Source: Evansella sp. AB-P1 (GTDB lineage Bacteria; Bacillota; Bacilli; Bacillales; Salisediminibacteriaceae). Taken from it: a stretch of DNA of 64,000 nucleotides. The stretch spans positions 62,001-126,000 of the forward strand of contig NZ_JARUKY010000001.1 of NCBI RefSeq assembly GCF_029688925.1, in the 5' to 3' direction. This document shows, piece after piece, positions 25,891 through 36,377 of the stretch (its first letter is position 1; every line of letters starts with the position of its first letter). The notes beneath the pieces were generated by a model. It worked only from the letters and a program-made list of their open reading frames with translations, searched no databases and was not told the DNA's origin. Position numbers and translations under genes: made by a program.

Positions 25891-25933
25891 CAACCTAAAA
25901 ATTAGGTTGTTACAAATACGGAAAATTTATGCA
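25891..25933 (-). promoter_or_regulatory. Sigma-G-like promoter and palindrome upstream of the germination operon
   Basis: On the minus strand TGCATA (25933-25928) and CAACCTA (25909-25903) are 18 bases apart, resembling forespore sigma-G elements (TGMATA / CATAMTA; the -10 matches 5 of 7). A perfect inverted repeat CAACCTAA-AAA-TTAGGTTG overlaps the -10 and runs downstream. GerA operons are normally sigma-G dependent. Confidence 0.45.
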
Positions 25934-26017
25934 CTTCATATATTTCATCCCTGTTTGTACGCCTAGAGTAAACAAATGTGAACACATGAGAGAATATCTC
26001 TCGTGAAATACGAGTAA

Positions 26018-26060
26018 AACACGAACGATAAAACTTTATTAAACAATAATGTTCGAATTT
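26018..26060 (+). promoter_or_regulatory. PurR box pair upstream of the pur operon
   Basis: Half-site 1 is AAACACGAACGAT; half-site 2 is the reverse complement of AAATTCGAACATT. The CGAA/TTCG cores are 32-33 bases apart edge to edge and end 8 bases upstream of the -35. Confidence 0.75.
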
Positions 26061-26063
26061 TAG

Positions 26064-26093
26064 TTGACTTTTAATTTCCCATCTTGTTATGAT
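26064..26093 (+). promoter_or_regulatory. Sigma-A promoter of the pur operon
   Basis: -35 TTGACT, 18-base spacer, -10 TATGAT, just downstream of the PurR boxes and upstream of the guanine aptamer. Confidence 0.8.
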
Positions 26094-26120
26094 AGAAATA
26101 GAAAATTGAAGATAATAATT

Positions 26121-26191
26121 ACCTCATATAATCATGGGAATATGGCCCAAAAGTTTCTACCTGATAACCGTAAATTATCAGACTATGAGGG
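26121..26191 (+). promoter_or_regulatory. Guanine (purine) riboswitch of the pur operon
   Basis: P1 CCTCATA/TATGAGG, P2 ATGGG/CCCA, core AGTTTCTACC, P3 TGATAACCGTAAATTATCA, discriminator C in GACTATG. It is the classic pur operon switch, as in B. subtilis. Confidence 0.95.
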
Positions 26192-26292
26192 TGACTAAAC
26201 ACAGAAGTAAAAACGAATAGATTGGGTCTATGGGCATTGCTCCGTTTGTCGAGAATGGATAAGACCTCTCTATTGTTATGGAGAATTCCGCT

Positions 26293-26339
26293 AACGTGTT
26301 CCTTTGTCCCCTCTCTGTGACAAAAGGACACGTTTTTTT
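26293..26339 (+). terminator. Expression-platform terminator of the pur riboswitch
   Basis: 16-bp stem AACGTGTTCCTTTGTC/GACAAAAGGACACGTT with one mismatch and a 10-base loop, then seven T. Confidence 0.9.
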
Positions 26340-26362
26340 GTTTGGGTATTTTTAACAACTTG

Positions 26363-26472
26363 ACAGACTTCACATGCAAGTTAGAATTTTGCACTATGGG
26401 GGATGAAAACAAGCATTTTTATCTATACTTCGTTGAGCTTTTATCCCGCGTATTTTCAGGGTAGACTTCAGG
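26363..26472 (-). repeat. Dispersed repeat B, inverted copy in the pur leader
   Basis: On the minus strand it reads GAAGTCTACCCTGAAAATA, then TTTTCATCCCCCATAGTGCA and AACTTGCATGTGAAGTCTG, matching copies 1 to 3. It sits between the riboswitch terminator and purE, so it is part of the pur mRNA leader. Confidence 0.65.
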
Positions 26473-26539
26473 TGTAAGTCTACAGAAGGAAAAATTTAAA
26501 ACGAAGTTTAATTAAGAAAATATATAAGGAGGCGTCGTT

Positions 26540-27025
26540 ATGACTGCTAAGGTAGGCGTCATTATGGGTTCTACTTCTGACTGGGAGACGATGAAGCACG
26601 CTACAGAAACTTTAGATGAACTAGGAGTTGAATATGAGAAAAAGGTCGTATCAGCACACCGAACTCCTGACTATATGTTTGAATATGCAGAATCTGCTCA
26701 AAGTAGAGGAATCGAAGTGATTATTGCTGGTGCTGGTGGTGCTGCTCATTTACCAGGAATGGTGGCAGCGAAAACGATTTTACCTGTAATAGGGGTACCT
26801 ATTCAGACGAAAGCATTAAATGGAATGGATTCCTTATTATCTATCGTGCAAATGCCTGCAGGAGTTCCAGTTGCTACAGTTGCCATTGGGAAAGCAGGTG
26901 CTACTAACGCTGGATTACTAGCAGCACAACAGCTAGCTGTTCATGATTCCAATTTAAGAAAAAAACTTGAGGATCGTCGCGAAGCTAAAAGAAAAGATGT
27001 TCTTGAAAATGGAGAGTTACAATGA
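26540..27025 (+). CDS. purE: N5-carboxyaminoimidazole ribonucleotide mutase
   Basis: Converts N5-CAIR to CAIR in purine synthesis; first gene of the operon. 161 residues, class I PurE, with [17 protein letters not shown], the active-site SAHRTP and [11 protein letters not shown]. The ATG follows AAGGAGGCG. It overlaps purK by 4 bases; PurK supplies its substrate. Confidence 0.96.
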   Translation: MTAKVGVIMGSTSDWETMKHATETLDELGVEYEKKVVSAHRTPDYMFEYAESAQSRGIEVIIAGAGGAAHLPGMVAAKTILPVIGVPIQTKALNGMDSLLSIVQMPAGVPVATVAIGKAGATNAGLLAAQQLAVHDSNLRKKLEDRREAKRKDVLENGELQ

Positions 27026-28146
27026 ACGAACGATGGATAGAACCTGGTAGAACGATTGGTATACTTGGTGGTGGGCAGCTAGGAAGAATGATGGCATTAT
27101 CTGCAAGAGAAATGGGTTACCGTATTGCTGTATTAGAACCAACACCTGATTCCCCATGTGGGCAGGTTGCAGATATACAAATAGCAGCACCATACGATGA
27201 TTTAACTGCTGCTAGGAAAATGGCGAAGCACTGCGATGTTTTAACATATGAGTTTGAAAATATTGATTCCATCACAGCCACATGGCTAGAGGAAAACTTA
27301 TACTTACCTCAAGGAAGTGATCTCCTTTCTATTACACAAGATCGTATTTTAGAGAAGAGAGCAATCACATCCTTCCATGTTCCAGTCGTTCCCTTTGAGG
27401 CTATTTATACAAAGGATGACTTAATTAATAGCATAGAAAAATTAGGGTTACCTGCTGTTTTAAAAACGACACGAGGTGGTTATGACGGCAAAGGACAACA
27501 TGTTTTTAAGGATATAAATGAAATAGAGGATGTATGGAAGGAAATGGGGGATAACAGTCCCTTTGTATTGGAAGCATGGATGCCTTTCGAAAAAGAAATT
27601 TCCGTTATTGTTACGAGAAGTGTTCATGGTGAAGTAACAACATTCCCGATTGCAGAAAATATTCACGTGAATAATATTTTGCATCAAACGATAGTCCCAG
27701 CAAGAATTGAAAGAGAAATTGAGAATGAAGCAATAAAAATTGCTAAGCACTTAGCTGAATCATTCCACTTAATTGGAACTTTAGCTGTGGAAATGTTTGT
27801 TGCTGACGGAAAAATTTATGTGAATGAATTAGCTCCAAGACCACATAATTCAGGACATTATACAATAAATGCTTGTGTAACCTCGCAGTTTGAACAGCAT
27901 ATTCGTGCCATTTGTGGATGGCCATTAGGTAGTACAGAATTGTTAAAACCAGTTGTTATGGTTAATATACTAGGGGAGCATGTGCCTAATGTACTGGAAC
28001 ATATTCGAGACCTTAAAGGTGCACAGCTTCATTTATACGGTAAGGCAGAAGCGAAGGTTGGGAGAAAAATGGGCCATGTAAATATTCTTGGTTCAACAAC
28101 AGAAGAAATTCTAGAACATGTACAAGCTTCACCAATTTGGAAATAA
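27022..28146 (+). CDS. purK: N5-carboxyaminoimidazole ribonucleotide synthase
   Basis: ATP-grasp enzyme that carboxylates AIR with bicarbonate to give N5-CAIR for PurE. 374 residues. It shows the N-terminal [12 protein letters not shown], the ATP-grasp stretch [13 protein letters not shown], and [15 protein letters not shown] near the metal site. Its ATG is inside the end of purE (4-base overlap), which couples translation of the two partners. Confidence 0.96.
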   Translation: MNERWIEPGRTIGILGGGQLGRMMALSAREMGYRIAVLEPTPDSPCGQVADIQIAAPYDDLTAARKMAKHCDVLTYEFENIDSITATWLEENLYLPQGSDLLSITQDRILEKRAITSFHVPVVPFEAIYTKDDLINSIEKLGLPAVLKTTRGGYDGKGQHVFKDINEIEDVWKEMGDNSPFVLEAWMPFEKEISVIVTRSVHGEVTTFPIAENIHVNNILHQTIVPARIEREIENEAIKIAKHLAESFHLIGTLAVEMFVADGKIYVNELAPRPHNSGHYTINACVTSQFEQHIRAICGWPLGSTELLKPVVMVNILGEHVPNVLEHIRDLKGAQLHLYGKAEAKVGRKMGHVNILGSTTEEILEHVQASPIWK

Positions 28147-28169
28147 GCTAATCATTAGGAGGAAAAAAT

Positions 28170-29465
28170 ATGATCGAACGTTATACTCGCCCAGAAATGG
28201 GTGCAATTTGGACAGAAGAAAATCGTTTTCAAGCTTGGCTAGAGGTTGAAATACAAGCATGTGAAGCGTGGGCAGAACTAGGGGATATACCAAAAGAAGA
28301 TGTGAAGAAGATCCGTGAAAATGCTAGTTTCAACGTAGATAGAATTAAAGAAATTGAAGAACAAACTCGTCATGATGTTGTTGCTTTTACTAGAGCTGTT
28401 TCAGAAACATTAGGGGAAGAACGAAAGTGGGTTCATTACGGGTTAACATCAACAGACGTAGTTGATACAGCAACCTCCTACCAATTAAGACAAGCAAATG
28501 AGATTCTCGAAAAAGATATTATCAATTTTATAGATATTTTAAAAGAAAAGGCAAAAGAGCATAAAATGACTGTTATGATGGGGCGTACACATGGTGTTCA
28601 TGCAGAGCCTACTACCTTTGGACTTAAAGTGGCACTTTGGTATGAGGAAATGAGACGTAACCTTGAACGCTTCCGTCATGCGGCAGAAACGGTACGAGTT
28701 GGAAAGATTTCTGGTGCTGTTGGAACATACGCAAATATTGACCCATTCGTTGAAAAATATGTATGTGAAGGGCTAGGACTTGAAGCTTCACCAATTTCTA
28801 CACAAACGTTACAAAGAGACCGACATGCTCATTATATTGCTACCATTTCTTTAATTGCTTCATCCATTGAAAAAATGGCAGTGGAGATTCGTGGATTACA
28901 AAAGAGTGAAACGAGAGAAGTTGAGGAGTTCTTTGCTAAAGGACAAAAAGGATCATCAGCAATGCCTCATAAGCGTAATCCGATTGGCTCTGAAAATATG
29001 ACTGGACTTGCGAGAGTGTTAAGAGGTCACGTAGTTACAGCTTATGAAAATGTTGCTCTATGGCATGAAAGAGATATTTCCCATTCTTCTACAGAGAGAA
29101 TCATTTTTCCAGATGCAACGATCTTGTTAAATTACATGTTAAACCGATTCGGAAACATTGTGAAAAACTTGACGGTGTTCCCTGAAAATATGAAACGAAA
29201 TATGGAAAGAACATACGGTTTAATTTATTCACAACGGGTTCTTTTAACATTGATAGATAAGGGTATGGTAAGAGAAGAAGCTTATGACTTAGTACAACCT
29301 AAAGCAATGGAAGCTTGGGAAAAAGCAGTGCAATTCCGAACACTAGTAGAAGCAGATGATAACATTATGAGTCACTTATCGAAAGAGGAGCTTGACGACT
29401 GCTTCGATTACAATCACCACTTGAAGCACGTGGATACAATCTTTGACAGATTAGGATTAAATTAA
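28170..29465 (+). CDS. purB: Adenylosuccinate lyase
   Basis: Cleaves SAICAR to AICAR and adenylosuccinate to AMP, so it serves both the shared pathway and the AMP branch. 431 residues, fumarase/aspartase fold. The signature [15 protein letters not shown] and the catalytic segments TSTDVVDTA and [11 protein letters not shown] are intact. The ATG follows TTAGGAGG. Confidence 0.97.
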   Translation: MIERYTRPEMGAIWTEENRFQAWLEVEIQACEAWAELGDIPKEDVKKIRENASFNVDRIKEIEEQTRHDVVAFTRAVSETLGEERKWVHYGLTSTDVVDTATSYQLRQANEILEKDIINFIDILKEKAKEHKMTVMMGRTHGVHAEPTTFGLKVALWYEEMRRNLERFRHAAETVRVGKISGAVGTYANIDPFVEKYVCEGLGLEASPISTQTLQRDRHAHYIATISLIASSIEKMAVEIRGLQKSETREVEEFFAKGQKGSSAMPHKRNPIGSENMTGLARVLRGHVVTAYENVALWHERDISHSSTERIIFPDATILLNYMLNRFGNIVKNLTVFPENMKRNMERTYGLIYSQRVLLTLIDKGMVREEAYDLVQPKAMEAWEKAVQFRTLVEADDNIMSHLSKEELDDCFDYNHHLKHVDTIFDRLGLN

Positions 29466-29489
29466 ACGAAAACGAATGGAGGGAGCACC

Positions 29490-30206
29490 TTGGAAAAAGG
29501 AGCTTGTCTTTACGAAGGAAAAGCAAAACGAATCTACGAAACAGAACAACCGGAAGTATTATGGGTAGAATACAAGGACGATGCTACAGCTTTTAACGGA
29601 GAGAAAAAAGATGTTCTTGAAGGAAAAGGACGATTAAATAATGAAATTAGTTCCCTTATTTTTACACAGCTAAAGAAAGAGGGAATTGAAAGTCATTTTA
29701 TTGAAAGACTTTCAAGTAATGAACAATTAATTAAGAAAGTAGAGATCGTTCCTTTAGAAGTAGTTGTTCGAAATGTAGCAGCAGGTAGTTTAGTGAAGCG
29801 TTTAGGGTTGGAACGGGGACAAGTTTTTTCACCACCAATCGTTGAGTTTTATTATAAAGATGACGCCCTTGGTGATCCGATTATGACAGAAGAGCACATT
29901 AGAGTCATGAATCTTGCCACTACAGACGAAGTGGCACAATTAAAAGAAATGGCATTAAAGGTAAATGAACAACTTAAACAGTTGTTTAAAAATATAGGTA
30001 TTCAATTAGTGGATTTTAAGCTTGAATTTGGTCGTGATCACACTGGTTCTCTTCTTTTAGCGGATGAAATCTCACCAGATACATGTCGTTTGTGGGATGA
30101 AAAAACAGGAGAATCCTTTGACAAAGATTTATTTCGCTTTCAGCTTGGAAGCTTGCAGGATGGTTATGAAACGATACTAACACGATTGGGAGGAAAACAT
30201 TCATGA
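29490..30206 (+). CDS. purC: SAICAR synthetase
   Basis: Condenses CAIR with aspartate using ATP. 238 residues. Typical sequences are LYEGKAKRIYET at the N-terminus, VVRNVAAGSLVKRLGLERG, and the ATP/Mg region DFKLEFGRD and LADEISPDTCRLWD. The start is a TTG behind GGAGGGAGC. Its end overlaps purS by 1 to 4 bases. Confidence 0.96.
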   Translation: MEKGACLYEGKAKRIYETEQPEVLWVEYKDDATAFNGEKKDVLEGKGRLNNEISSLIFTQLKKEGIESHFIERLSSNEQLIKKVEIVPLEVVVRNVAAGSLVKRLGLERGQVFSPPIVEFYYKDDALGDPIMTEEHIRVMNLATTDEVAQLKEMALKVNEQLKQLFKNIGIQLVDFKLEFGRDHTGSLLLADEISPDTCRLWDEKTGESFDKDLFRFQLGSLQDGYETILTRLGGKHS

Positions 30207-30460
30207 TGTTTGAAGTAAAGGTTTACGTATCATTAAAGGAAGCTGTATTAGACCCACAAGGTAGTGCTGTTAAAGGATCGTTACATCACCTTGGTTTTGA
30301 AGGGGTAGAAGACGTACGAATTGGAAAAGTAATGTCATTACGCATAGAGAGCAATAAAGAGGAAATTGAAGATAAAGTGAAATCAATGTGTGACAAGCTT
30401 CTAGCAAATCCAGTTATTGAGGATTACCGCTTTGAAATTGAGGAGGTAGTTTCACAATGA
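30206..30460 (+). CDS. purS: FGAM synthase subunit PurS
   Basis: Small subunit (84 residues) that bridges PurQ and PurL in the formylglycinamidine ribonucleotide synthase complex. Motifs: [19 protein letters not shown] and the C-terminal [12 protein letters not shown]. Two adjacent ATGs (30203, 30206) lie after GGGAGGA; the second gives the family-typical start and the first overlaps purC by 4. It overlaps purQ by 4 bases. Confidence 0.95.
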   Translation: MFEVKVYVSLKEAVLDPQGSAVKGSLHHLGFEGVEDVRIGKVMSLRIESNKEEIEDKVKSMCDKLLANPVIEDYRFEIEEVVSQ

Positions 30461-31140
30461 AGTTTGCGGTCATTGTATTCCCAGGCTCCAACTGTGATTT
30501 AGATATGTACCATGCAGTAAAAGATGAACTTGGTACGGAAGTAGAGTATGTTTGGCATCATGATACTAGTTTAGAAGGGTACGATGGCATTCTCCTTCCT
30601 GGTGGATTTTCTTACGGAGATTATCTTCGTACAGGAGCTATTGCACGCTTTTCACCAATCATGGATGAAGTGATAAAAGCGGCTAAAGAAGGTAAACCAG
30701 TTCTTGGGGTTTGTAATGGATTTCAAATCCTTCTTGAGGCAGGATTATTACCAGGTGCAATGAGACGAAACCAAAACCTAAAATTTATTTGCCGTCCCGT
30801 AGAGCTCATTGTTGAGAACAATAATACATTATTTACAAACGGCTATGAGCAAAAAGAAGAGATTACTATTCCAGTAGCTCATGGTGAGGGTAACTACTAT
30901 TGTGATGATGAAACACTAGAAAAACTAAAGAAAAACAATCAAATTGTTTTTTCCTATAAAGATGAAGTCAATGGATCTGTTTTAGATATTGCTGGAATAA
31001 TGAATGAACAAGGAAACGTATTAGGCATGATGCCCCACCCAGAAAGGGCAGTAGATTCATTACTTGGTTCGGACGACGGTCTTCGCTTATTTAAATCGAT
31101 TTTAAGTCACTGGAGGGAACGAAATGCAATTACTTCATGA
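30457..31140 (+). CDS. purQ: FGAM synthase glutaminase subunit PurQ
   Basis: Class I glutamine amidotransferase that releases ammonia for PurL. 227 residues. Visible: [27 protein letters not shown], the nucleophile Cys in GVCNGFQIL, and the His-Glu pair in [14 protein letters not shown]. It overlaps purS (4 bases) and purL (17 bases), the tight arrangement expected for a three-protein complex. Confidence 0.97.
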   Translation: MKFAVIVFPGSNCDLDMYHAVKDELGTEVEYVWHHDTSLEGYDGILLPGGFSYGDYLRTGAIARFSPIMDEVIKAAKEGKPVLGVCNGFQILLEAGLLPGAMRRNQNLKFICRPVELIVENNNTLFTNGYEQKEEITIPVAHGEGNYYCDDETLEKLKKNNQIVFSYKDEVNGSVLDIAGIMNEQGNVLGMMPHPERAVDSLLGSDDGLRLFKSILSHWRERNAITS

Positions 31141-33346
31141 ACCATCTCCACAAATGATCAAGGAACAACGTATTTATGCTGAAATGGGTTTATCGGATGC
31201 AGAGTTCCAAATGGTAGAAGATATTTTAGGAAGATTACCTAACTATACAGAAACTGGATTGTTTTCTGTTATGTGGTCGGAGCACTGTAGCTATAAAAAT
31301 TCAAAAGTATTGTTGAAGAAGTTCCCGACAACAGGTGAAAAAGTTCTTCAAGGACCTGGTGAAGGTGCCGGAATTATTGATATTGGAGACGAGCAAGCGG
31401 TAGTTTTCAAAATCGAAAGCCATAATCACCCTTCTGCAGTAGAACCTTATCAAGGAGCGGCTACTGGAGTTGGTGGTATTATTCGTGACGTTTTCTCCAT
31501 GGGAGCAAGACCAGTAGCTTTATTAAACTCTTTAAGATTTGGTGAATTAGCTAATTCTCGTGTGAAATATTTGTTTGAAGAAGTAGTAGCGGGTATTGCT
31601 GGCTATGGTAACTGTATTGGAATCCCTACGGTAGGTGGAGAGGTTCAATTTGATTCTTGTTATGAAGGGAATCCACTAGTAAATGCCATGTGTGTTGGTT
31701 TAATCGACCATAAGGATATTCAAAAGGGACAAGCAAAAGGTGTTGGAAACGCCGTTATTTATGTTGGTGCTAGTACTGGCCGTGATGGTATTCACGGTGC
31801 AACCTTTGCATCAGAAGAGCTTAGTGAGGAAAATGAGTCTAAGCGTCCTGCAGTTCAAGTTGGAGATCCATTTATGGAAAAACTTCTATTGGAAGCTTGC
31901 TTAGAAGCAATTAAGAATGATGCACTCGTTGGGATTCAAGATATGGGTGCTGCAGGCCTTACATCTTCATCTGCAGAGATGGCAAGTAAAGCTGGATCTG
32001 GTATTGAAATGGATTTAGATAAAGTACCACAACGGGAAAAAGGGATGACACCATACGAAATGATGCTTTCCGAATCACAGGAAAGAATGCTTCTTGTTGT
32101 TCAAGCTGGTCGAGAGCAAGAAATGATTGATTTATTTGAACATTGGGGTCTTGAAGCAAAAGTTGTTGGTAGAGTTACGGACGATAAGAAACTGCGCTTA
32201 GTTCATAAAGGGGAAGTAGTAGCAGACGTTCCTGTTGACTCACTAGCAGAGGATGCGCCTGTTTATCACAAGCCTTCTGCTGAACCTGCTTATTACAGTC
32301 AGTTTCAACAGCAAGAAGCGTACAGTCCAGATGTAGCTAATATTAATGAAACGTTGAAGAAGTTATTAGCACAGCCTACAATTGCAAGTAAAGAATGGGT
32401 TTATGATCAATATGATTATATGGTACGAACGAATACGGTCGTTTCACCAGGCTCTGATGCTGCTGTCTTACGTATACGCGGAACAGAAAAAGCGTTAGCC
32501 ATGACGACAGATTGTAATTCTCGTTATCTTTATTTAGATCCGAAAGTTGGTGGCCAGCTTGCTATTGCGGAAGCTGCTAGAAACTTAGTGTGTTCTGGAG
32601 CTAAGCCATTAGGTGTAACGGATTGTTTAAACTACGGAAATCCAGAAAAACCAGAAATCTTTTGGCAGCTAGAAAAGTCTACTGACGGTTTAAGTGAAGC
32701 GTGTGAAATACTAGAAACACCTGTTATCGGTGGTAACGTATCCTTATATAATGAAACGAACGGTGTAGCTGTTTATCCTACACCAGTTATCGGTATGGTA
32801 GGGTTAGTGGAAAATGTAGATCACATTACACGTCAGCAATTCCAACAAGCTGGAGACAACATCTATGTTGTTGGGCAAGCTGGAGATGATTTCGGTGGAA
32901 GTGAACTGCAAAAGTTGTTAGAAGGTACTATTTCAGGAAAAGCACCAGCAATTGACTTAAATGTAGAGAAAAAGCGTCAAGAGGAAGTGTTAGCTGCTAT
33001 TCAAGCCGGTACCGTTTCATCTGCACACGATTTAGCAGAAGGTGGTTTTCTAGTAGCGTTAGCAGAGAGTACATTCGGAACAACATTTGGTGCAAGTGTT
33101 CAATTACAAGGAGAGAACGTTGTGAAAGAATGCTTTGCTGAATCTCCTTCTAGATATATTTTGACTGTTTCTCAAGAACAGAAAGAGCAATTTGAAAAAC
33201 TAGTACCTGAAGCTATATGCATCGGTAAAGTGACAGAAGAATCTACCATTGATGTAAAAGGTGCCACTGGAGAAGTAGTAGTGAAAGAAGCGGTTCAAAC
33301 ACTTGAAGACACATGGAGAGGTGCCATTTCATGCTTGCTGAAATAA
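31124..33346 (+). CDS. purL: FGAM synthase synthetase subunit PurL
   Basis: Small-type PurL, 740 residues, which converts FGAR to FGAM using ammonia from PurQ and ATP. Two PurM-like halves are seen. The first contains [36 protein letters not shown] and [14 protein letters not shown]; the second contains [23 protein letters not shown] and [14 protein letters not shown]. It overlaps purQ at the start and purF at the end. Confidence 0.97.
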   Translation: MQLLHEPSPQMIKEQRIYAEMGLSDAEFQMVEDILGRLPNYTETGLFSVMWSEHCSYKNSKVLLKKFPTTGEKVLQGPGEGAGIIDIGDEQAVVFKIESHNHPSAVEPYQGAATGVGGIIRDVFSMGARPVALLNSLRFGELANSRVKYLFEEVVAGIAGYGNCIGIPTVGGEVQFDSCYEGNPLVNAMCVGLIDHKDIQKGQAKGVGNAVIYVGASTGRDGIHGATFASEELSEENESKRPAVQVGDPFMEKLLLEACLEAIKNDALVGIQDMGAAGLTSSSAEMASKAGSGIEMDLDKVPQREKGMTPYEMMLSESQERMLLVVQAGREQEMIDLFEHWGLEAKVVGRVTDDKKLRLVHKGEVVADVPVDSLAEDAPVYHKPSAEPAYYSQFQQQEAYSPDVANINETLKKLLAQPTIASKEWVYDQYDYMVRTNTVVSPGSDAAVLRIRGTEKALAMTTDCNSRYLYLDPKVGGQLAIAEAARNLVCSGAKPLGVTDCLNYGNPEKPEIFWQLEKSTDGLSEACEILETPVIGGNVSLYNETNGVAVYPTPVIGMVGLVENVDHITRQQFQQAGDNIYVVGQAGDDFGGSELQKLLEGTISGKAPAIDLNVEKKRQEEVLAAIQAGTVSSAHDLAEGGFLVALAESTFGTTFGASVQLQGENVVKECFAESPSRYILTVSQEQKEQFEKLVPEAICIGKVTEESTIDVKGATGEVVVKEAVQTLEDTWRGAISCLLK

Positions 33347-34746
33347 GAGGATTAAACGAAGAATGTGGGGTATTCGGAGTTTGGGGTCATAAAGATCCAG
33401 CACCTATTGCATATTACGGCCTTCATAGTCTTCAACATCGGGGACAAGAAGGGGCAGGAATTGTTGTAAGTGATGGAGAAAAGCTAATGGATCATAAAGG
33501 TATGGGGTTAGTGAACGAAGTGTTTAGTAAAGGTGAAATTAATCATATGCCTGGTAAAGGGGCCATCGGCCATGTCCGTTATACGACAGCTGGTGGAAGT
33601 AACCTTCTAAATGTACAGCCATTTGTTTTTAACTCTCAAACAGGTGGAAGTCTTGCTTTAGCACACAATGGAAACTTAGTAAATGCAAATGCCTTAAAGC
33701 GTCAGTTAGAAAGACAAGGAAGTATTTTTCAAACAACATCAGATACAGAGGTAGTGGCCCATTTAATTAAACGAAGTGGCTATGAAACGATAGAAGATCA
33801 AATAAAAAATGCACTCACAATGGTGAAAGGGGCATATGCGTTCATGTTCATGGTGGAAGGTAAGCTACTAGCAGCACTGGATCCAAATGGACTTCGCCCC
33901 TTATCTATTGGGAGATTAGGGGACGGGTATGTCCTCTCATCTGAGACGTGTGCCTTTGATATTATTGGAGCTACGTATGAAAGAGAAGTGGAGCCAGGTG
34001 AGCTTGTCATTATTGATGACGAAGGCTTACGTAGTGAACGTTTCTCTTCTTCACCGAAACGTGCCATTTGTTCTATGGAATATGTGTATTTTGCTCGTCC
34101 AGATAGTAATGTTGATGAAATTAATGTCCATCATGCAAGGAAAAATCTAGGGAAACAGCTAGCAGAAGAAAAGCCTGTTGAAGCAGATGTTGTAACTGGT
34201 GTGCCAGATTCAAGTATATCTGCCGCGATCGGATATGCAGAAACTGCTGGGATCCCGTATGAATTAGGACTAATTAAAAATCGTTATGTAGGTAGAACTT
34301 TTATTCAGCCATCTCAGGAGCTTCGTGAGCAAGGGGTAAAAATGAAGCTTTCTGCTGTTCGAGGGGTTGTAGAAGGAAAGCGCGTTGTCATGATTGATGA
34401 TTCCATTGTTCGTGGAACGACCAGTCGAAGAATAGTAAAACTATTACGTGAAGCTGGTGCAAAGGAAGTGCACGTTCGAATCAGTTCACCACCTATAACA
34501 AATCCTTGCTTCTATGGGATCGATACATCTACTAAAGGGGAATTGATTGCTTCTGTTAAGACAGTAGAGGAAATTCGAGAAGAAATTGGAGCTGACACAT
34601 TAGAATACTTAAGTGTAGAAGGACTACAGGAAGGTATTGGTCGTTCGAAAGAAATGGAAAATTGCGGACAGTGTCTTGCCTGTTTTACAGGTCAATATCC
34701 AACAGAAATCTATCCAGAATCAGACCATCCACAAGAGAAATGCTGA
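33331..34746 (+). CDS. purF: Amidophosphoribosyltransferase
   Basis: First committed enzyme of purine synthesis: PRPP plus glutamine to phosphoribosylamine. 471 residues. The ATG at 33331 gives an 11-residue propeptide ([11 protein letters not shown]) before the catalytic Cys of CGVFG; self-cleavage there is known for B. subtilis PurF. Motifs include [14 protein letters not shown], the PRPP loop [16 protein letters not shown] and the Fe-S cluster cysteines ([25 protein letters not shown]). The gene starts inside purL (16-base overlap). Fe-S dependence makes it oxygen-sensitive. Confidence 0.97.
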   Translation: MLAEIRGLNEECGVFGVWGHKDPAPIAYYGLHSLQHRGQEGAGIVVSDGEKLMDHKGMGLVNEVFSKGEINHMPGKGAIGHVRYTTAGGSNLLNVQPFVFNSQTGGSLALAHNGNLVNANALKRQLERQGSIFQTTSDTEVVAHLIKRSGYETIEDQIKNALTMVKGAYAFMFMVEGKLLAALDPNGLRPLSIGRLGDGYVLSSETCAFDIIGATYEREVEPGELVIIDDEGLRSERFSSSPKRAICSMEYVYFARPDSNVDEINVHHARKNLGKQLAEEKPVEADVVTGVPDSSISAAIGYAETAGIPYELGLIKNRYVGRTFIQPSQELREQGVKMKLSAVRGVVEGKRVVMIDDSIVRGTTSRRIVKLLREAGAKEVHVRISSPPITNPCFYGIDTSTKGELIASVKTVEEIREEIGADTLEYLSVEGLQEGIGRSKEMENCGQCLACFTGQYPTEIYPESDHPQEKC

Positions 34747-34761
34747 AGAGAGGGGATTATC

Positions 34762-35793
34762 ATGTCAAAAGCTTATGAATCTGCTGGTGTAAACATTGAA
34801 GCAGGATATGAAGGAGTCCGAAGAATAAAAAAGCATGTTGAATCTACTAAACGTCCTGAAGTAATGGGTTCCCTTGGAGGCTTTGGAGGATTGTTTGACC
34901 TTTCTTCCTTCTCATATAAAGAGCCAGTTCTCGTTTCTGGTACAGATGGTGTTGGAACGAAGCTTCTCATTGCACAGGAAGTGGGGAAGCACGACACGAT
35001 TGGTATCGATGCTGTAGCAATGTGTGTAAATGACATTGTCGTACAAGGAGCATCCCCTTTATTTTTCCTAGATTATTTAGCTTTGGGTGTCAATGATCCT
35101 GAGGTTGTTGAAAAAGTAGTTGCTGGTATTGCAGAGGGCTGTCGCCAATCAGGTGCTGCGTTAATTGGTGGAGAGACGGCTGAAATGCCTGGACTTTACA
35201 AGCCAGAGGAATACGATGTTGCTGGATTTGTCGTTGGAATCGCAGAAAAAAGCGAATTGTTAGATCCTAACAATGTACGGGAGGGCCATGTCCTTATTGG
35301 TCTTCCGTCAAGCGGGGTTCATAGTAATGGCTTTTCCCTTGTTAGAAAGATCGTTTCCGATCACGGCTTAACATGGTCTGATTCTTTTGAGGGGACGGAA
35401 AAAACGTTAGGAGATGTTTTTTTAGAACCAACGAAAATTTATGTGAAAGCCTTGAAACCATTTTTCAGTAAAGGGATTATTCATGCAGCTGCTCATATTA
35501 CAGGTGGCGGTTTTATGGAAAATGTACCGAGAATGCTCCCAGAAGGCTTAGGTGTTGAAATTTATAAAAATTCTTGGACAGTTCCACCTGTGTTTCACTG
35601 GTTAGGTGAAAAAGGGAATTTAACAGAGCTTGATTTATATGAAACCTTTAATATGGGGATCGGTATGGTGTTAGCGGTTAGTCCTGAAAAGGAACAAGAA
35701 GTGTTAGCTTTGTTGAAGGAGAATGGAGAAGAGTCAACGGTGATAGGGAAAGTTGTTTCAGGTTCAGGTGTGAATATGAAGGAGGAGAAATAA
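34762..35793 (+). CDS. purM: AIR synthetase (FGAM cyclo-ligase)
   Basis: Closes the imidazole ring, converting FGAM to AIR with ATP. 343 residues. Present are [60 protein letters not shown] and the C-terminal [11 protein letters not shown]. The ATG follows GAGAGGGGA and the gene lies 15 bases after purF. Confidence 0.97.
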   Translation: MSKAYESAGVNIEAGYEGVRRIKKHVESTKRPEVMGSLGGFGGLFDLSSFSYKEPVLVSGTDGVGTKLLIAQEVGKHDTIGIDAVAMCVNDIVVQGASPLFFLDYLALGVNDPEVVEKVVAGIAEGCRQSGAALIGGETAEMPGLYKPEEYDVAGFVVGIAEKSELLDPNNVREGHVLIGLPSSGVHSNGFSLVRKIVSDHGLTWSDSFEGTEKTLGDVFLEPTKIYVKALKPFFSKGIIHAAAHITGGGFMENVPRMLPEGLGVEIYKNSWTVPPVFHWLGEKGNLTELDLYETFNMGIGMVLAVSPEKEQEVLALLKENGEESTVIGKVVSGSGVNMKEEK

Positions 35794-35795
35794 TC

Positions 35796-36374
35796 ATGAA
35801 CCTGGCAGTATTTGCATCTGGAAGTGGAAGCAATTTTGAATCTTTAGTTAATGCAGTTGAAAAGGGACAGTTGAAAGCAGATATTAAACTACTCGTCTGT
35901 GATAAAAAAGACGCTTATGTCATTGAACGAGCAAAAAATCATGGAATTCCTGTCTTTTTGTTTCAACCGAAGAACTATCCGACGAAAGCAGCTTTTGAAG
36001 AAGAGATTTTATGTGAATTGCAAAATTGGAACGTGGATCTCGTCGTTTTGGCTGGCTACATGAGGCTAATAGGCCCAACGCTACTAGCAGCTTTTGAGCA
36101 CCGTATTATTAATATTCATCCATCGTTACTCCCAGCTTTTCCTGGCTTAGATGCTATCGGACAAGCTTTTGAAGCAGGTGTAAAAGTTAGCGGAGTGACG
36201 ATCCACTATGTTGATGCAGGGATGGATACTGGACCAATCATTGCTCAAGAATCTGTGAAGGTAGAAGAAAGTGATACGAAGGAAGATCTTCAGAGAAAAA
36301 TCCAGCAGATAGAACATGATTTGTACCCAACGACGTTACAACGGGTAATTGAACAAATGACGAGGAGAGTGTAA
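35796..36374 (+). CDS. purN: Phosphoribosylglycinamide formyltransferase
   Basis: Transfers formyl from 10-formyl-THF to GAR. 192 residues. Visible: FASGSGSNFESLV, LAGYMRLIGPTLL, the catalytic IHPSLLPAFPG and HYVDAGMDTGPII. The ATG is 2 bases past the purM stop with GGAGGAG inside the end of purM. Confidence 0.96.
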   Translation: MNLAVFASGSGSNFESLVNAVEKGQLKADIKLLVCDKKDAYVIERAKNHGIPVFLFQPKNYPTKAAFEEEILCELQNWNVDLVVLAGYMRLIGPTLLAAFEHRIINIHPSLLPAFPGLDAIGQAFEAGVKVSGVTIHYVDAGMDTGPIIAQESVKVEESDTKEDLQRKIQQIEHDLYPTTLQRVIEQMTRRV

Positions 36375-36377
36375 CCG

